DNA of 49,840 nt. It comes from Sulfuricella sp. (GTDB taxonomy: Bacteria > Pseudomonadota > Gammaproteobacteria > Burkholderiales > Sulfuricellaceae). Each line of letters begins with the position of its first letter. The first letter of the stretch is position 1. Location of the stretch: assembly GCA_018336195.1 (NCBI GenBank), contig JAGXQV010000053.1:1-49840 (forward strand), in the 5' to 3' direction. A model generated the notes under the pieces. The model had not been told where the DNA came from. It was given only the letters and a program-made list of their open reading frames with translations, and ran no database searches. Of this stretch, positions 19,683 through 28,763 are shown piece by piece. The translations under genes were made by a program, and so were the position numbers.

Positions 19683-21782
19683 TCAATTCCGCGTTCCGGC
19701 CACCTCCTGCTGCGCCTGAATGGCGGTGATTGCCACGGTATTGACGATGTCGGTGACGGTGCAGCCCCGGCTCAGGTCGTTGACCGGTTTGTTCAGCCCT
19801 TGCAGGATGGGGCCGATGGCGACCGCGCCGGAACTGCGCTGCACCGCTTTGTAGGTGTTGTTGCCGGTGTTCAGGTCGGGGAAGATGAACACCGTGGCGC
19901 GTCCCGCGACTTCGCTGCCGGGCAGCTTGGTGCGCGCCACGGCGGCATCCACCGCGGCGTCGTATTGGATCGGCCCTTCCAGCATGAGCTGCGGGGCGCG
20001 CTGATGGGCGATGCGCACCGCTTCGCGGACCCGTTCGACCGCCGGGCCGACTCCCGATTCGCCGGTGGAGTAGGACAGCATGGCGACGCGCGGCTCGATG
20101 CCGAAGCGCGCGGCGGTGGCGGCGGAGGTGATGGCGATTTCGGCCAGTTGTTCGGCGCTCGGCTCGGGGTTCACCGCGCAATCGCCGTAGACCACCACCT
20201 GATCCGGCAGGCTCATCAGGAATACGCTGGAAATCAGGCTGGCGCCAGGCCGCGCGCGGATCACCTGGAAGGCCGGGCGGATGGTGTGCTGGGTGGTGTG
20301 CAGCGCGCCCGACACCATGCCATCGGCGTCGCCGCACAGCACCATCATGGTGCCGAAATAGCTCACGTCCTCGACCATGTCCCAGGCCATTTGCGCGGTG
20401 ACGCCCTTGAGGCGGCGCTCGGCGTGGAGGGCGGCGGCATAGCGCTGGCGCAGTTCGGAGTTGCACGGGTCGATCACCCGCGCCTTGTCGAGGCGCAGCC
20501 CGAGTTGGGCGATGCTGCGGCGGATTTCTTCCGGGTTGCCGAGCAGGGTGATGTCCACCACGTCGCGCAGCAGGAGGATTTCGGCGGCCTTGAGGATGCG
20601 TTCCTCGTTGCCCTCGGGCAGCACGATATGCTTGCGCACCTGCTTGGCGCGCTGGATGAGTTCGTATTCGAAGCGCAGCGGGGTGACGTGGTTGGCGGCG
20701 GCCAGGGTGAAGCGCCCGGCCAGGGCTTGGCGGTCCATTTGGCCTTCGAGCAGCCCCAGGGCGGCGGCGATCTTGCGCGGATTGCCTGGCCCCAGGCGGG
20801 ATTCGATGCCGTTTACCGCGGTGGCGGTGGTGAAGGTGTCGCCCGCCACGGAGAGCAGGGGCACCCCGGAACGCGCCAGCCCGTCGATCAGCTTGAGGAT
20901 CTGCGGGGCGGGCTGGAGGCCGCCGGTCAGCAGCAGGCCGGCGATTTGCGGGTAATGCGCCGAGGCGTCGGCGAGCAGGCTGCCGACGATGATGTCGGCG
21001 CGGTCGCCGGGGGTGATGATGAGGCTACCGTGCTCGACGTGGTCGAGGAAATGCGGCAATTCCATGGCGGCCACCTTGAAATGCAGGACTTCGCGGCTTA
21101 GCCCGTCGCTGCTGCCGCCGATGTGTGCGGCGCCGAGCGCGGTCGCCACTTCGCCGACCGTGGGCATGTCCAGAATCGGGCGTTCCGCGAGCAGATACAC
21201 GGGTGGCTCGGCGGATGCGCGGCCCGCCAGGGTGGTGACGGTTGCGCCGCGCACCGCCTCATCGACACGGTTCACCACGATGGCGAAGATCTGGCAATGG
21301 CGCTCGGCCAGCGAGGCGACGATGGCCTGGACATCCTCGGCGATATCGGCGGCGCCGCGTTCCTTACCGTTGAGCACCGCCACGATCATGCAATCGAGAT
21401 GGTTGGCCAACTCCACGTTGAAATCGAACTCCAGTCCCGGCGTGGCGCGGTCGAAGTCCGAGCCTTCGCAGATAATCAGGTCGAACTGCGTTTCCAGCGC
21501 CTTGAATTTCTCCAGGACGATCTTGATTACCTCGTCGTTGCCGCCCGCCGCCGAAAGCGCGTGCGCCTCCTTCGCCAGGCAGCCGTAATAGGCGGAGAGC
21601 GGCCCGGGCAAGCGGTAACGTTCCGCCATCAGGGCAATCACGCTGTCGTTGGCGGTCGCCACGATGGGGCGAAAGAAACCGACCCGCTCGCCATACGCGG
21701 AGAACAGTTCCATGAATCCCAGGGATACCGCCGATTTGCCGCTGCGCGGCGCCGCCCCTGCTACGTAAAGTCGATTTGCCAT
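19683..21782 (-). CDS. pta: Phosphate acetyltransferase
   Basis: This 699-residue protein is the long form of Pta, interconverting acetyl-CoA and acetyl phosphate. It starts with a BioD/DethioB-like P-loop region (YVAGAAPRSGKSAV), then a DRTGG-type regulatory domain in the middle, then the PTA_PTB catalytic domain from about residue 370 (VLPEGNEERILKAAEILL) to the end. The C-terminal tail VAGTRN extends past the point where the two partial copies stop matching. No acetate kinase gene is in the window. The start lies 27 bases after the stop of the GGDEF-EAL gene, so co-transcription with the upstream signalling genes is possible. Confidence 0.96.
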   Translation of the reverse strand: MANRLYVAGAAPRSGKSAVSLGFMELFSAYGERVGFFRPIVATANDSVIALMAERYRLPGPLSAYYGCLAKEAHALSAAGGNDEVIKIVLEKFKALETQFDLIICEGSDFDRATPGLEFDFNVELANHLDCMIVAVLNGKERGAADIAEDVQAIVASLAERHCQIFAIVVNRVDEAVRGATVTTLAGRASAEPPVYLLAERPILDMPTVGEVATALGAAHIGGSSDGLSREVLHFKVAAMELPHFLDHVEHGSLIITPGDRADIIVGSLLADASAHYPQIAGLLLTGGLQPAPQILKLIDGLARSGVPLLSVAGDTFTTATAVNGIESRLGPGNPRKIAAALGLLEGQMDRQALAGRFTLAAANHVTPLRFEYELIQRAKQVRKHIVLPEGNEERILKAAEILLLRDVVDITLLGNPEEIRRSIAQLGLRLDKARVIDPCNSELRQRYAAALHAERRLKGVTAQMAWDMVEDVSYFGTMMVLCGDADGMVSGALHTTQHTIRPAFQVIRARPGASLISSVFLMSLPDQVVVYGDCAVNPEPSAEQLAEIAITSAATAARFGIEPRVAMLSYSTGESGVGPAVERVREAVRIAHQRAPQLMLEGPIQYDAAVDAAVARTKLPGSEVAGRATVFIFPDLNTGNNTYKAVQRSSGAVAIGPILQGLNKPVNDLSRGCTVTDIVNTVAITAIQAQQEVAGTRN
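19704..19926 (-). repeat. 3' end of pta, copy C (parent of the partial duplications)
   Basis: This part of the intact pta gene is repeated at 11713-11935 (about 98.7% identical) and at 18230-18378 (about 92%). All three copies lie on the same strand and share the boundary at CTCCTGCTG. Confidence 0.9.
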
Positions 21783-21809
21783 GTGCCCGCCTGTTCCAAT
21801 GATGTGGCG

Positions 21810-23963
21810 CTAGCTGAATCCGCCGGCCTGCTCCAACTTCAACTCAGGTGGGCGTCTGACCCGCCATACCGCCGGAGAGGAAGGAAAACTGAAGCTCTCC
21901 AGCCGCAGTTTAGTGATTGCGCCGGCCGACAACAAGGCGGCACATTCCTCCGCAGGCAGCGGATGGCTGAAGAAATACCCCTGAAATTCGTCGCAATCGT
22001 GGGCGAGCAGGAAATCGGCCTGTTCCTTGGTTTCGATTCCCTCGGCGATGACTCTCAGCTTCAGGCTGCGCGCCAGAGCGATGATGGCGGCGGAAATGTT
22101 GCCGTTGACCGCGCCTTCCCCGATGCCAGCGACGAAGGATCGGTCGATTTTCAGAGTGTCCAGGGGCAAACGGGCGAGATAGCTGAGTGCGGAAAAGCCG
22201 GTGCCGAAATCGTCGAGGGAAAGCTGCACGCCCAAGGCTTTCAGGGCGAGGATGACCGCGATGACTTCCTCGGCGTTTTTTACCAGCATCGATTCGGTGA
22301 GTTCCAGTTCCAGCATTTTCGGATCGAGTCCGCTGCTTGCCAAAGCCTCCGCGACGCTGGCAACCAGGCCGGGGTGTTCGAGTTGCCGCGCCGAAATATT
22401 CACCGCGATCCGCACCGCCGGCAGCCCCGCCGCGATCCATGCCCGTGCCTGGGTGCAGGCGGCATGGAGCACCCATTCGCCGATGGCGACGATCATGCCT
22501 GAATTTTCTGCAACCGGGATGAAACGGCTAGGCGGAATTTCCCCCTGTTCGGGATGAAACCAGCGCAACAAGGCTTCCACGCCGACGATGCGCTCGTTTT
22601 TGGCATTGACCTGGGGTTGGTAATAGAGCGTGAATTCGCCGCGCTCCAGGGCTTGGTGCAGGGAGCTTTCCAGGCTGAGTTGTTCGCGGGCGCGCAGGTC
22701 GAGATTCTCGGTGTAGAACTGGCTGGTGCCGCCGCCCCGCTCCTTGGCGCGCTGCATCGCCGCGTCCGCGTTGTGCAGCAAGCTGTCCGCATCGGTACCG
22801 TCTTGCGGATAGATGGCGATGCCGATGCTGGCGGTGACGAAAATTTTGCCGGCATCCACCGCGCAGGCTTGCGCCACCGCGTCGAGCAGCTTGGCGGCAA
22901 TCCGCGCACCGTCGCGCACGTGGCGAATGTCGCGCAGCAGGATGGGAAATTCGTCTCCGCCGCTGCGTGCCACCAGGTCGGTGTCATAGAGCGCGCCGAC
23001 CAGGCGCCGCGCGGTTTCCTGGAGTACCCGGTCGCCCTGCGCGTGACCGAGCGACTGGTTGATGGCCTTGAAGCGGTCAAGACCAAAATGCAATACGGCA
23101 AAAGGCGGGTGGTCGCCGTGTTTGCCCCTCTCGATGGCCTGTTGCAGGCGGTGGCGAAATTGGCCGCGATTGGGCAATCCGGATAGGGAGTCGATGCCGG
23201 CGGCGCGGTTACGCTCGGTGACGTCGATGGCGAAGATCATCACCCCGTTGACCGTTTCGCCGGCGTTATGCAATTGGGTGGTCCATACCTGCAAATCCAG
23301 TTCGCTGCCATCCTTGCGTCTCAACCCGACCAGTTCGCTGCCGTTGAGGACTTTCCCCTGTAGTGCGCGCTCCGCCATTTCCTCCAGCGAATCCGCGCCC
23401 TCGGCAACGCAGGACGGCAGCGCTTGTCCCAGGACGTCGACCTGGCTCCACCCGAAGGTGCGCACCGCTGCCGGGTTCCACAGCGTCACCCGGCTTTGCG
23501 CATCGACCGCCATGATTGCCAAGGGGGAAGCATTGACCAGGGTGCGCAGGCGGTCGGTCTGTTTCTGCAAGGTTTCCTTGAGCTGGCGCCGTTCCTCCAC
23601 CCTGCGCAGCGACAGGAGATGCGCGGGCACGCCGTTCCATTCGATGGCCGCAACGTGCATTTCCGCGCCGGATTTCTTGCCGCTCTCGCGGGGAATTTCG
23701 ATTTCGCTGGTTTCTCCCTCGCGGATCGGGAATCCGAAAGTCTTGCCGAGCAACTCGCCATGCGCGGAATGAAACAGCTTCTCGGCTGCCGGGTTGGCGT
23801 AGTGGATGACGCCGTTTTCTTCGACCACCAACAGTCCGTCGGCGTTTTTCACCACCAACGTCTGGAATAGCGTCTCATCGGCCAGCACTTTTTGCGCCAA
23901 CCGGGAAAAGTTTTCGATCAACAATGCCAGTTGTGCGGAAGACGGCGCTTTCTCGTTCAACAT
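21810..23963 (-). CDS. PAS-PAS-GGDEF-EAL cyclic-di-GMP signalling protein
   Basis: This 717-residue cytoplasmic protein has two PAS-type sensor regions (about 37-130 and 150-270), a GGDEF domain with intact SGGDEF, and an EAL domain with EALLRW, ELTES, DDFGTG and AEGIET. Both the diguanylate cyclase and phosphodiesterase active sites look complete, so the protein may switch between making and breaking c-di-GMP. No membrane segment or signal peptide is seen. The start at 23963 overlaps the end of the upstream receiver/phosphatase gene by seven bases, which suggests they belong to the same signalling pathway. Confidence 0.93.
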   Translation of the reverse strand: MLNEKAPSSAQLALLIENFSRLAQKVLADETLFQTLVVKNADGLLVVEENGVIHYANPAAEKLFHSAHGELLGKTFGFPIREGETSEIEIPRESGKKSGAEMHVAAIEWNGVPAHLLSLRRVEERRQLKETLQKQTDRLRTLVNASPLAIMAVDAQSRVTLWNPAAVRTFGWSQVDVLGQALPSCVAEGADSLEEMAERALQGKVLNGSELVGLRRKDGSELDLQVWTTQLHNAGETVNGVMIFAIDVTERNRAAGIDSLSGLPNRGQFRHRLQQAIERGKHGDHPPFAVLHFGLDRFKAINQSLGHAQGDRVLQETARRLVGALYDTDLVARSGGDEFPILLRDIRHVRDGARIAAKLLDAVAQACAVDAGKIFVTASIGIAIYPQDGTDADSLLHNADAAMQRAKERGGGTSQFYTENLDLRAREQLSLESSLHQALERGEFTLYYQPQVNAKNERIVGVEALLRWFHPEQGEIPPSRFIPVAENSGMIVAIGEWVLHAACTQARAWIAAGLPAVRIAVNISARQLEHPGLVASVAEALASSGLDPKMLELELTESMLVKNAEEVIAVILALKALGVQLSLDDFGTGFSALSYLARLPLDTLKIDRSFVAGIGEGAVNGNISAAIIALARSLKLRVIAEGIETKEQADFLLAHDCDEFQGYFFSHPLPAEECAALLSAGAITKLRLESFSFPSSPAVWRVRRPPELKLEQAGGFS

Positions 23964-25081
23964 GCCGCCCCCAGGTTGATCGACAGCAGGGAAATGTCGT
24001 CGTGCGGCTCCAGGCCGTCGAGAAACTCGATAACCCCATTCTTAATCAAGTCGAGCAAAGAGCCGGCGGGGCCGGAAACGCGCAGCGCCGATGCCAAGCC
24101 GTGGCCGCCGAACTCCTTGCCGTTGGCGTTTTGCGCTTCGACCAGGCCGTCGCTGTAGAGAATGATGTGATGGATGTCGCCCAAGGAACATTCGGCGCTG
24201 GAGGCGTCGAAACCGTCGTCCCCGACTACGCCGAGAGGAAGTTTACTGGAGGGGAACTCGTGCAGTATTTCCCGTTGCCCATTGATTAAAAGCACGGGCG
24301 GCAGTCCGCCATTCCAGATTTCCAGGCGAGCCGCGTCGGGGGAAATGCTGACCAGGCTGGCCGCGCAAAACTGGCCGGTGGGCAGCAATTTGTGGAGCTT
24401 GCGGTTGATTTCCCGGGCGATTTCGTGGATGCCGAAACCCTTGCGGGTCATCGCGAAAAAAATGTCGGAGGTCGGTAACGCGCCGACTGCCGCCGCCAGG
24501 CCATGCCCGGTAAAATCGCCGAGCAGGATGTGCAGATGGTTGTCGGGGGTGCGTTCGAAAATCATCAGGTCGCCGCAAAAATGGCCGGCGGCGAGGGTCC
24601 AGTGATGAATGAAATCCGGTTCGGCGGGCCTTTTGTGGGTGACCGCATTGAACATGTGCTGGGCGAGCTTGATTTCCTGTTCGGTGGTGCTACGAAATTT
24701 TTCCAGTTTCCGGTACAGCTCCCGCACTCTCTCGAAGTTGGCGATTTTGGCTTTGATGATGATATGGCTGTAGGGTGGGTCGATGAAATCATCCGCGCCA
24801 CTCTCCAAAAAACGAGCCAGCGAGCAGTGATCGCTGATCGAGGTGGACAACAGCACCGGGACAAACCGATTGGGCGCCAGGGCTTTGAGTTCCGCTGCGC
24901 TGGCGTTGCCGTTTGAATCGGCCAGTTGTCCAAGGAATGCCATTTCCGGCTGGCTGTCGCCAAAGCATTTCAGGGCTTCTTTCCAGGAACCGGCCTGCAA
25001 TACCTCGTGCCCATCCAGTTCCAGCATACGATTCAACATATTGCGCCCGGATGGATTATGATCCGCGATTAGAATTTTCAT
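23957..25081 (-). CDS. Pseudo-receiver/PP2C (SpoIIE-type) serine phosphatase
   Basis: This 374-residue protein joins an N-terminal response-regulator-like domain (1-125) to a short coiled linker and a C-terminal SpoIIE/RsbU phosphatase domain (145-374). The phosphatase keeps its metal-binding Asp positions in GDFTGHG, YSDGLVEA and PHDDISLL. The receiver keeps the early acidic residue (IADHN). However, the strand normally ending in the phosphorylated Asp reads MAFLGQL, and the usual Lys near the end reads DDFIDPP, so normal phosphorylation is unlikely. Such phosphatases usually act on anti-sigma-factor antagonists, but no partner is visible here. It overlaps the GGDEF-EAL gene. Confidence 0.9.
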   Translation of the reverse strand: MKILIADHNPSGRNMLNRMLELDGHEVLQAGSWKEALKCFGDSQPEMAFLGQLADSNGNASAAELKALAPNRFVPVLLSTSISDHCSLARFLESGADDFIDPPYSHIIIKAKIANFERVRELYRKLEKFRSTTEQEIKLAQHMFNAVTHKRPAEPDFIHHWTLAAGHFCGDLMIFERTPDNHLHILLGDFTGHGLAAAVGALPTSDIFFAMTRKGFGIHEIAREINRKLHKLLPTGQFCAASLVSISPDAARLEIWNGGLPPVLLINGQREILHEFPSSKLPLGVVGDDGFDASSAECSLGDIHHIILYSDGLVEAQNANGKEFGGHGLASALRVSGPAGSLLDLIKNGVIEFLDGLEPHDDISLLSINLGAAC

Positions 25082-25250
25082 GGGATTGCCCTTTTTCTCA
25101 GCACAAGTTGAGGTGCTTGAGTCTAGACCGTCCCGGTTAACTATTTATGAAAAATGGTTATAAGGGCTGGTTAGAGGGGGCAGTTTGCGGGGTGACTTGG
25201 ATGAAGTACCCCCTTTCAAACAAGCGATTTGAGGACTATGGCGAGGCGTT

Positions 25251-25613
25251 ATGAAAAATTCCCGATCCGGCGGTGGGCTGGTCTATTCCACCGAGCACGG
25301 CAAAATGTGTCCCGCCTGCCGTCATCCCCTCGCCGAGTGTGTTTGCAAGCGGAATGCCGCCACGCCGGTGTCCGACGGGATCGTGCGCGTCTCGCGGGAA
25401 ACCAAGGGCCGCAAGGGCAAAGGCGTCACCCTGGTGAAAGGTCTTGCGCTGGACGAGCCGGCACTCGCGCAACTGGGCAAACAGCTCAAAGCCTTGTGCG
25501 GTTCCGGCGGCACGGTGAAGGACGGGGTGATCGAAATCCAGGGCGACCACTGCGAACGGGTCATCGAGTATCTCAAGAAACACGAGTGGGTGGTCAAACG
25601 GGCCGGCGGGTAA
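25251..25613 (+). CDS. yciH: SUI1-family translation factor (YciH)
   Basis: This 120-residue protein has an N-terminal zinc-ribbon-like cluster (CPACRHPLAECVC) and a C-terminal SUI1 domain with RKGKGVTLVKGL and GDHCERVIEYLKK. It is related to eukaryotic eIF1. In E. coli, YciH influences initiation fidelity and stress-related translation. It stands alone on the plus strand, transcribed towards dgkA. The start at 25251 gives the usual family N-terminus. Confidence 0.92.
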   Translation: MKNSRSGGGLVYSTEHGKMCPACRHPLAECVCKRNAATPVSDGIVRVSRETKGRKGKGVTLVKGLALDEPALAQLGKQLKALCGSGGTVKDGVIEIQGDHCERVIEYLKKHEWVVKRAGG

Positions 25614-25679
25614 GCTTGAGTCGTCTCCGTAGCCATCAAAATTTCCGGCCACTTGAAAACGGCATTGGAACTTGCCCGA

Positions 25680-26102
25680 TCACCCGAACACCACCAGCCC
25701 CCACACCACCGCCAAATTGACCAGGCTTAACAGCACGGCGGCGCTGCCGATGTCCTTGGCACGCTTGGCGAGGCGGTGATGTTCCAGGGAAATCCGGTCG
25801 ACGGTGGCTTCCACGGCGGAATTGAGCAGTTCCACTACCATCACCAGCAGGACGCTGGCGATCATCAGCGCCTTGCCCACACCGCCGACCGGCAGGTACA
25901 GGGCGAGCGGGATCAGCAGCAGCGCCAGCAGGACTTCCTGGCGGAAGGCGTCTTCGTTGCGGTAAGCGGCCTTGAAGCCGGCCAGCGAATAATGGAGCGC
26001 GTTCCACAGGCGTTTCAGCCCGGTTTTTCCTTTGTGGGGGGATTCTTCCACTAGCTCGCTCCCGGTTGGATGAGGTTTTTGGGTCAGTTCGTTTGTCATC
26101 AT
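25680..26102 (-). CDS. dgkA: Diacylglycerol kinase
   Basis: This 140-residue inner-membrane protein matches the small prokaryotic diacylglycerol kinase with three membrane helices. Signature residues are in KAAYRNEDAFRQE and ELLNSAVEATVDRI, which bind metal-ATP. The amphipathic start (RLWNALHYSLAGFK) is preceded by about 28 extra charged residues not found in the E. coli enzyme. It phosphorylates diacylglycerol to phosphatidic acid for recycling. The nearby phospholipase C-like, PAP2 and glycosyltransferase genes suggest a local lipid-turnover group. Confidence 0.93.
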   Translation of the reverse strand: MMTNELTQKPHPTGSELVEESPHKGKTGLKRLWNALHYSLAGFKAAYRNEDAFRQEVLLALLLIPLALYLPVGGVGKALMIASVLLVMVVELLNSAVEATVDRISLEHHRLAKRAKDIGSAAVLLSLVNLAVVWGLVVFG

Positions 26103-26154
26103 AAAATCATTACCTTGTCACGTCGAATTCACTTGGCGGCGGCAATGTGGCGGC

Positions 26155-27048
26155 ATGAAAACCCGCACCGATACGCTGCTCTGGCTGGTTCCGCTGTGTC
26201 TGTTCAGCGGTGATGCCCTGGCGTGGGGTTTGTCCACCCACATCTACTTTTCCCAATTGCTGATCTGGGCGGTGCCGCTCGCCGATTCGCGCTTTCGCGA
26301 GGCGGCGCGGCGCTTCCCCCGCCTGGTGATGGCCGGGGCGTGCCTGCCCGATCTGTCGCTGGTGGGCGGTGCGCCGTTCGCCCGCAGCCATTGCTGGAAC
26401 ACTTTGGCGGGCTTGCTGGATAGCGCGGTCACCGCGGAGGAGCAGGCCATCACCCTGGGTTACGCCAGCCATTTGCTGGCCGACGTGGTGGCGCACAACC
26501 ATTTCGTTCCGGCCCACGAAGCGATGTGGCTGGATCAGACCATGCTCACCCACGTGACGGCGGAATGGGCGATGGATAGCCATATCAGCCGCCAGCTTTT
26601 TGCCGGTGCCGGGGTGCTGCTCGAATCCGAGCGGGAGATTCTCGGGGCGTTCGTCGGGGCACGCTTCGGCTGTTCGCAAGCTCATGCGGAGCGGGCCTTG
26701 CAGCGTCTGGCAAGGGCGGACCGTCTGTTGCGCGGCAGCGGTTTGCCGCACGGGCTGTATCGGGTATTCAGACTGGTCGATCGCAACCTGACCGCGCATT
26801 TCGATTATTACGCCGGCCAGACGGCGGCCCGCCTCGGTCAGATCAACCAATTGCTGGCGGGCGAGAAGCCGACCTGGGCGGCGGACCCGCAGTGGAGCGA
26901 CGAAGCTTGGAAAGTGCTGCAAAATTTAAGCCTTGCCCATCTGATCGAACGCCTGCCCTTGCCGCATAGCTACTTTCACCACCATCCGAACGAAGCGCTG
27001 GCGATGCTTGCGCCGATCAGCGCGCCGGCCAGCACATCGCTCGGGTAG
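26155..27048 (+). CDS. Zinc-dependent phospholipase C-like protein
   Basis: This 297-residue exported protein belongs to the zinc-dependent phospholipase C/S1-P1-like fold. The signal peptide should be cleaved at ALA|WGLSTH, leaving Trp as the first mature residue. This matches Bacillus and Clostridium phospholipase C, where the N-terminal Trp binds zinc. Other likely zinc ligands are in LGYASHLLADVVAHNHF and the acidic residues of that helix. The substrate is not known. The last 73 bases overlap the end of the convergent PAP2 gene, so the two 3' ends share sequence. Confidence 0.8.
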   Translation: MKTRTDTLLWLVPLCLFSGDALAWGLSTHIYFSQLLIWAVPLADSRFREAARRFPRLVMAGACLPDLSLVGGAPFARSHCWNTLAGLLDSAVTAEEQAITLGYASHLLADVVAHNHFVPAHEAMWLDQTMLTHVTAEWAMDSHISRQLFAGAGVLLESEREILGAFVGARFGCSQAHAERALQRLARADRLLRGSGLPHGLYRVFRLVDRNLTAHFDYYAGQTAARLGQINQLLAGEKPTWAADPQWSDEAWKVLQNLSLAHLIERLPLPHSYFHHHPNEALAMLAPISAPASTSLG

Positions 27049-27512
27049 TGCAGGCCGAGAACCAGGCGCGACGCGGCGACCAGCGCGGTGAAGGGGATCA
27101 CCAGCCAGCCCAGGGCCGGGTAATAGGCGAGCAGCACCACGCTGAAGCCGACGGCGTGGAGGGTGTGGCCGGACGGAAAACTGAACTGGTCGAGCGGGGC
27201 GACGCTGGTGAAGATCGCCTGGTTGAGCGCCGAGGGACGGGGCCGCAGGGTCTTACCCTTGAGCCATTTGTAGACAGCCAGGCAGATCAAACCGACGGCC
27301 AGCATGTGGGCCACCGCGCCAACGGCGTGACGACCGTCCCAGGCGAGCAGGAGCGCCATCAGGGTATACCAGAAAACCCCGTCGCCGAGGCGGCTGACCG
27401 TGGCGAACAGGTCGCGTACCCAGCGCCGCCGGCTGGCTTGATTGAAGCGCAGGCACCAGTCGGTATCCCAACGATTAATCCGGCATAAATAATAAGCGGT
27501 CTTCTCTTGCAT
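26976..27512 (-). CDS. PAP2-family membrane phosphatase
   Basis: This 178-residue protein has several membrane helices and the three PAP2 motifs: KGKTLRPRP, FPSGHTLHA and SRLVLGLHYPSD. Enzymes of this type dephosphorylate phosphatidic acid, undecaprenyl pyrophosphate or similar lipid phosphates on the outer side of the inner membrane. The start is read through from the glycosyltransferase gene, whose end overlaps it by about 38 bases, so the pair is probably translated from one mRNA. The substrate cannot be chosen from sequence alone. Confidence 0.92.
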   Translation of the reverse strand: MQEKTAYYLCRINRWDTDWCLRFNQASRRRWVRDLFATVSRLGDGVFWYTLMALLLAWDGRHAVGAVAHMLAVGLICLAVYKWLKGKTLRPRPSALNQAIFTSVAPLDQFSFPSGHTLHAVGFSVVLLAYYPALGWLVIPFTALVAASRLVLGLHYPSDVLAGALIGASIASASFGWW

Positions 27513-28701
27513 GGCGGCCCCCTTGCTGGACGGCGTGATAGAGGAAATGCTCGAATTGCTCGCACACCGCGTCCCAGCCCAGGCTTTCCATGCCGAGGCG
27601 CGCGTTCTTGCCCAGCGTGCGGGCGAATTCCGGTTCGGCGCCGAGGTGGGCGACCTGGTTGCAGAATTCGGCCTCGTCGTCGAAGTGGGCGGTCAGGCCG
27701 TTGCCTTCATGGCGGATATATTCGGCGGCCGCGGCGTAGCGGTAGGCGACGACGGCCAGCCCGCTGGCGAGCGCCTCCAGCGTGACGTTGCCGAAGGTTT
27801 CGGTCATGCTGGGGAAGAGAAAAATGTCGGCGGAGGCGTAATGTTCGGCCAATTCCTCACCGGTTTTCATGCCGGCGAAGGTGTGTTCCGGGTAGAGCGC
27901 CTGCAAGCCGGCGCGCTCCGGGCCGTCGCCCACCCACACCATGCGGGCGTGGGGCTGGAAAATCCGCAATACCTCGAAGCTGCGCGCCACCAGGCCGAGA
28001 TTCTTTTCCGCCGCCAGGCGTCCCACGTAGATCGCCACCGGCTCGTCGCCGTGCGCGTGCCACTGCTGGCGCAGCGCCGGATTGCGGCGCTGCGGGTTGA
28101 ACAGTCGGGTATCGATGCCGCGTCCGATCACCGCCAGATTGCGGTAGTGCCGCGCTTCCATGTCCGCACGCAACCCTTCGCTGGGCACGAAGGTGTAGCG
28201 CGCCTGGTTGTGGAAGCGCCGCAGATACCAGCCGATCGGCCCTTCCAACCAGCCGATGCCGTAGTGCTCGGTGTAATTGTGGAAATTGGTGTGGAAGTCG
28301 GTGGTCACCGGAATGTCCAGCTTTAGCGCGGTCCGCAGCGCCGCCCAGCCGAGCGGCCCTTCGGTGGCGATGTGGACCAGGTCGGGACGGTTTTCCGCCC
28401 AGGCTTTTTTCAGCGCGCCGAACGATGGCATGCCGAAACGCAACTCGGGATAGCGGGGGATGGAAAATCCCGGCAGGAGCAACTCGTGGAAGCCTTCCCG
28501 TGCGGCCGCGCAGTCCTGCGCGCCCTGGCAGGGGCGGATCAGTTGCACGGCGTGGCCGCGCTCGACCAAGCCCTGCACCATGCGTTCCATGGTCAGCGCG
28601 ACGCCGTTGATTTCGGGCGGCCAGGTTTCGCAAATCACCGCGATGCGTAGCGGATTGCGGGAGTGGCCGGTGTTTTTGAGGAGTGAGGGTAGGGTTTTCA
28701 T
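27475..28701 (-). CDS. GT4-family glycosyltransferase (MgtA/SqdX-like)
   Basis: This protein of about 408 residues is a GT-B glycosyltransferase. The N-terminal domain has ETWPPEINGVALTMERM, a hallmark of SqdX/MgtA-like enzymes. The C-terminal nucleotide-sugar domain has YVGRLAAEKN and the ExFGxxxLE element in TETFGNVTLEALASG. Relatives add sugars to diacylglycerol, making phosphorus-free membrane lipids during phosphate starvation. I chose the ATG at 28701 because it directly precedes the first domain strand, while an extension to 28785 would run through a Pho-box-like site. A clear ribosome site is lacking. It overlaps the PAP2 gene downstream. Confidence 0.85.
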   Translation of the reverse strand: MKTLPSLLKNTGHSRNPLRIAVICETWPPEINGVALTMERMVQGLVERGHAVQLIRPCQGAQDCAAAREGFHELLLPGFSIPRYPELRFGMPSFGALKKAWAENRPDLVHIATEGPLGWAALRTALKLDIPVTTDFHTNFHNYTEHYGIGWLEGPIGWYLRRFHNQARYTFVPSEGLRADMEARHYRNLAVIGRGIDTRLFNPQRRNPALRQQWHAHGDEPVAIYVGRLAAEKNLGLVARSFEVLRIFQPHARMVWVGDGPERAGLQALYPEHTFAGMKTGEELAEHYASADIFLFPSMTETFGNVTLEALASGLAVVAYRYAAAAEYIRHEGNGLTAHFDDEAEFCNQVAHLGAEPEFARTLGKNARLGMESLGWDAVCEQFEHFLYHAVQQGGRHAREDRLLFMPD

Positions 28702-28730
28702 GGCGCCACTGTGCCGCGGCAAGACGATGT

Positions 28731-28763
28731 TTTTGTGACAGTTGCTTGAAGAAAGAATGACAG
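28731..28763 (-). promoter_or_regulatory. Pho-box-like site upstream of the glycosyltransferase
   Basis: On the minus strand, CTGTCAT (28763-28757) and CTGTCAC (28741-28735) are 22 bases apart, two PhoB repeat units. The middle unit (TCTTCAA) is degenerate. Each 7-base element is followed by an AT-rich 4-base spacer. The site ends about 30 bases before the chosen start codon, leaving only a short leader. Another CTGTCAT lies on the plus strand at 28790-28796. Confidence 0.5.

Noticed and set aside
19665..21101. A 478-codon plus-strand frame opposite pta
   Set aside because: It is antisense to a clear Pta protein and rich in His/Gly/Arg, as expected of a GC-rich shadow.
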